NCBI GenBank assembly: GCA_031279295.1
Contig: JAITIT010000066.1
Location: forward strand, 1-7,245
Length of the DNA stretch: 7,245 bases
Source of the DNA: Holosporales bacterium
GTDB taxonomy: Bacteria; Pseudomonadota; Alphaproteobacteria; RUG11792
Direction of reading: 5' to 3'
Position numbers and translations under genes: made by a program
The notes under the pieces: generated by a model
What the model saw: only the letters and a program-made list of their open reading frames with translations
Database searches by the model: none
What the model was told of the DNA's origin: nothing
In this document: positions 4,915-7,245 of the stretch, piece by piece
Layout: each line of letters starts with the position of its first letter
Numbering within the stretch: position 1 is the first letter of the stretch

Positions 4915-6085
4915 AACCTATCTCTGAGACGTCGGATCCAGGGAACCTGGCAAGTATCTTCTGCATTAAATTATCGGATCCGCTTTCTGTAGTTCGGTCC
5001 TTAATCATAAGATCCTCAATTTTGGGGAAGGATGCGGTATGGGCGAGAATCACAATGGCCGCAATAAGTACATGCTCTGGACGCTCAGCGTTTTTCATGT
5101 TCTCAGTTTGCTTAAGAAGAATTTGCCAGAGGTATAGTAGGTTAGATAAATTCTTATCCTTCTTCTTTACGTGTTCGGTTATCCTTTTATATAGGGTAGA
5201 TTGCAGGTTACTGAAAAGAGTGAACGGTGCACAGCCACTTACGATAACACAGTCGGCAAGCTGCGTAGCTTCGCTTGGACTTCCGGCAAGTACAAAGTCT
5301 AGGATTGCATCAATGTCGCACTGCCTTGCTCCGCCGATAGTCTTTATGACGGTGTCGGATGTTATATTCCCGCCCTTGTGTGATAGCATGATGATCTGGT
5401 CTAGCATCGAGAGAGCATCCCTAACTGAACCCCCTGACTCGGTGGCAACTATCTCTGCTGCTTCAGCTTCCATCTCAAGCCCTTCCTCCTTGGCTATGGC
5501 AAGCACATGCTCTGCCAGCTTAGATGTTGGGATTGGGTTCAATTGAAACGTCATACATCTTGATAGCACCGTCTCAGGTACCTTACTTAGCTCTGTTGTC
5601 GCGAAGATAAACATTACATGGGGTGGTGGTTCTTCGAGGGTTTTGAGGAGAGCATTGAATGCGCTCTTGGAGAGCATATGAACCTCATCGATGATGAAGA
5701 TCTTGGATTTCCCTAGCACAGGTACGTACTGCGTTGACTCTACAATTTCCCTGATATCATCCACCCCTGTGCGACTGGCCGCATCGAATTCCATGACATC
5801 CATATGATTGTCGTTGTCGATTGCGATGCAAGATCTACATGTGCCGCATGGTGATGATGTGGGGCGTAATGAATCACCATTTCCAACACAACCGAGACAC
5901 CTCGCCAGTATTCTGGCGGTCGTTGTTTTCCCAATGCCCCTAATGCCGTGGAATAGAAACGCATGCGGTACCTTGTTCTCCTCGAGGCACGTTCTAATGA
6001 ACTGAGTCATGACCTCTTGCCCAATGAGATCATCAAGATTTTTTGGTCTATACTTCCTGCTTAAAACTACGTAATGATCAGACAC
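4913..6085 (-). CDS. dnaX: DNA polymerase III gamma/tau subunit, short gamma-like form
   Basis: This is the clamp-loader ATPase that opens and loads the sliding clamp at the replication fork. Visible motifs are YVVLSRKYRPKNLDDLIGQE (5-24), Walker A GIRGIGKT (47-54), zinc-binding cysteines C66, C80, C83 and C86 (C63 is an alternative to C66), Walker B IFIIDEVHML (129-138), sensor 1 FATTE (161-165), the arginine-finger SRC motif (175-177), and sensor 2 GGSVRDALSMLDQ (218-230). A helical collar follows to residue 390. The length is close to the 431-aa E. coli gamma rather than the 643-aa tau, so the tau domains that bind DnaB helicase and the polymerase alpha subunit appear absent. The start is GTG at 6085, chosen because AGGAG (6091-6095) lies five bases upstream and the family's conserved N-terminus begins here. 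A TATAAT on the same strand at 6134-6139 is a likely -10. Confidence 0.97.
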   Translation of the reverse strand: MSDHYVVLSRKYRPKNLDDLIGQEVMTQFIRTCLEENKVPHAFLFHGIRGIGKTTTARILARCLGCVGNGDSLRPTSSPCGTCRSCIAIDNDNHMDVMEFDAASRTGVDDIREIVESTQYVPVLGKSKIFIIDEVHMLSKSAFNALLKTLEEPPPHVMFIFATTELSKVPETVLSRCMTFQLNPIPTSKLAEHVLAIAKEEGLEMEAEAAEIVATESGGSVRDALSMLDQIIMLSHKGGNITSDTVIKTIGGARQCDIDAILDFVLAGSPSEATQLADCVIVSGCAPFTLFSNLQSTLYKRITEHVKKKDKNLSNLLYLWQILLKQTENMKNAERPEHVLIAAIVILAHTASFPKIEDLMIKDRTTESGSDNLMQKILARFPGSDVSEIG

Positions 6086-6133
6086 CGTGACTCCTATCAG
6101 CTACTGCCGAACACGTTAGCGATGGATACGGCT

Positions 6134-6139
6134 ATTATA
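6134..6139 (-). promoter_or_regulatory. Probable -10 box of dnaX
   Basis: A perfect TATAAT reads toward dnaX and lies 48 bp before its GTG start, giving a leader of roughly 40 bases. The best -35 candidate (TACGCA, 18 bp upstream) is weak, with about three of six matches. This implies dnaX is transcribed on its own and not from the decayed gene upstream. Confidence 0.5.
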
Positions 6140-6187
6140 CTCCATCATGGTAGTTACTGCGTACATTTCTTGCTCGTGGTTCAGAGG

Positions 6188-6218
6188 CAAGGTCCTCTGT
6201 AAAATACAGAAGACCTTG
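6188..6218. terminator. Strong hairpin downstream of the decayed gene
   Basis: Bases 6188-6200 pair with 6206-6218: 12 base pairs and one C/A mismatch (6195 with 6211) around a five-base loop AAAAT. It begins 16 bases after the TAG (6235-6237) of the minus-strand pseudogene, so it may be its terminator. No T-run follows on either strand, so a simple intrinsic terminator is not proven; RNA end protection or factor-dependent termination would fit as well. A competing stem, CAGAGG (6182-6187) with CCTCTG (6194-6199), shares bases with it. Confidence 0.5.
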
Positions 6219-6234
6219 ATGTGTCGAGTAGCTA

Positions 6235-7245
6235 CTATCCGCGAGCTGCCGCCCATGCTAACGACGGTAGTGGATGCCAGTTTTTAGCTACCGTCGTATT
6301 AGGTGCTCCGGTTTTCTTAGCAATCCATAGTTCCCACGCTATTTCGCCGTCAGCAATTGTCTCGTCAGTTATCGGTCTGTCTTCGCTGCCCAATACGTAC
6401 GGTAAATAGTCGCCATAGGCCGGCATTACGTACGTCTTTGTACTTGTATCCAAGTCGATGCATATCGCACCTATTGAGCCGCCCTGCCCTGCCAGCTTGT
6501 ACTGTGGCGATGTAGCTAGTATCGTGACCTTGCCATGCGTTGCTTACTTCATCGAACTCGCATGTCACGTAATCACGTGTGTTGCAGAACCCGGTCCCCA
6601 CGGGCCTTGTTTGGCCTCATAGTATTGCGCGGTTGTTTCGCGCCCCGCTTCGCCTTGCCTATTCCCTACCAGCATTACCTTATATGTAGCTTTTGAAGTT
6701 CCAAATTCGCATATGTTTCCAGCGATTGCTGTGACGGTACTTCCACCTGTGATAGCTGATGACCAGTTACCTCTTTTCGTAATCGTCCACAGGCTATTAG
6801 TATCGCTTACGTGATATGGGTGTGTTGCGTTATTCCTGCTGTAAGCTATCCGCTGTGCATACTCCAGCACTTTGATTGGAGCTACCCTTGGTGGTTCTGG
6901 TACAGTCAGCATCGACCCCATGTGGTCTGCCACCGCCGCACAGATGTATCGGTGCAGCCTGGTTGCGCATAGCTTGCTCAGTGTACTCCCAGAGTACTTG
7001 CCAATGTGTTTGTTGCAGTCAGCACTGTATCCACACCTCTCTCACCAATTTCTCCTGCCAATCTGCGTGTTCGTCTTTGCGATCTTGTTCTTTAACATCG
7101 GAATCGAAAATCTTTTTAAGACACCTGTGCGGAATGTAATTATCAATGCTAGGGATGTTGCTTCCATCTACATAGATGATGTCAAATTTAACATGGAGAA
7201 TTTTACGAACGATCTATCAGAAGAGATACCCTCATGCATCAACGG
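6235..7245 (-). pseudogene. Decayed protein-coding gene, family not recognised (N-terminus outside window)
   Basis: Protein-like sequence continues on the minus strand from the right edge to a TAG at 6235-6237 but switches frame several times. From 7245 one frame is open to an in-frame TGA at 7019-7021 (passing IPHRCLKKIFDSDVKEQDR and ending WQEKLVREVWIQC). The same frame then reads WQVLWEYTEQAMRNQAAPIH before coding sense moves to a second frame somewhere between 6960 and 6900 (MGSMLTVPEPPRVAPIKVLE through AKQGPW). A third frame takes over at a four-base G run (plus CCCC at 6596-6599; adding one base would join GPW to GTGFCNTRDYVTCEF), and a fourth segment begins near 6541-6550 (THGKVTILATSPQYKLAG to the final AWAAARG). 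The total is about 337 codons' worth. No family is recognised and no repair of function is claimed. Sequencing error is an alternative, but prfA and dnaX in the same window are intact. Confidence 0.65.

Noticed and set aside
4903..4920. Programmed frameshift at the A7 run (minus strand) to make a tau form of DnaX
   Set aside because: The A-run begins within the TAA stop, and the shifted frame runs antisense into tRNA-Glu and ends within about ten codons, so no tau-like tail is encoded.
6221..7139. Several short plus-strand open frames opposite the decayed gene
   Set aside because: They lack ribosome binding sites and protein-like composition, while the minus-strand frames join into one coherent protein.

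Overview
The window looks like a piece of a rickettsial chromosome, most likely Anaplasmataceae and probably Anaplasma. This is an inference from several things together: moderate base composition (judged by eye as mid-40s % GC), an RF1 gene and a short dnaX beside tRNA-Glu, a cluster of small exported proteins of unknown function, and an acidic tandem-repeat protein of the general kind seen in Anaplasma and Ehrlichia. No marker here fixes the genus or species.

Layout. All protein genes are on the minus strand, so they read from right to left. (1) 6235-7245 is a decayed gene whose beginning lies outside the window; it is broken by one in-frame stop and about three frameshifts, and a strong hairpin follows its stop. 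(2) 4913-6085 is dnaX, the DNA polymerase III clamp-loader ATPase, in a short gamma-like form, with a GTG start and a clear -10 box. (3) 4827-4902 is tRNA-Glu(UUC) on the plus strand with its own promoter and a T-tract that also supplies the dnaX stop codon. (4) 3487-4608 and 2426-3490 are a MotA/TolQ/ExbB-type membrane protein and prfA (release factor 1). They overlap by four bases (ATGA) and are probably translationally coupled. (5) 1-2299 is a tight run of four exported-protein genes, each with an N-terminal signal peptide and a purine-rich GGGAGG or GGGGAG ribosome binding site. The last is an acidic repeat protein that runs off the left end.

How the parts fit. prfA, dnaX and tRNA-Glu are housekeeping genes of translation and replication. 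The four-gene run has a promoter-like TTGACA / TATCCT pair at 2334-2363, overlaid by an 8-bp perfect inverted repeat whose half-sites are centred 21 bp apart, so it may be a separately regulated operon. None of its products is recognised; the signal peptides suggest they act in the envelope or outside the cell, possibly at the host interface. The signals most worth following are the two-module (9 + 6 residue) repeat of the last cassette gene, a perfect 26-bp tandem duplication that copies the end of the gene before it, the palindrome over the cassette promoter, and the lesion pattern of the decayed gene.
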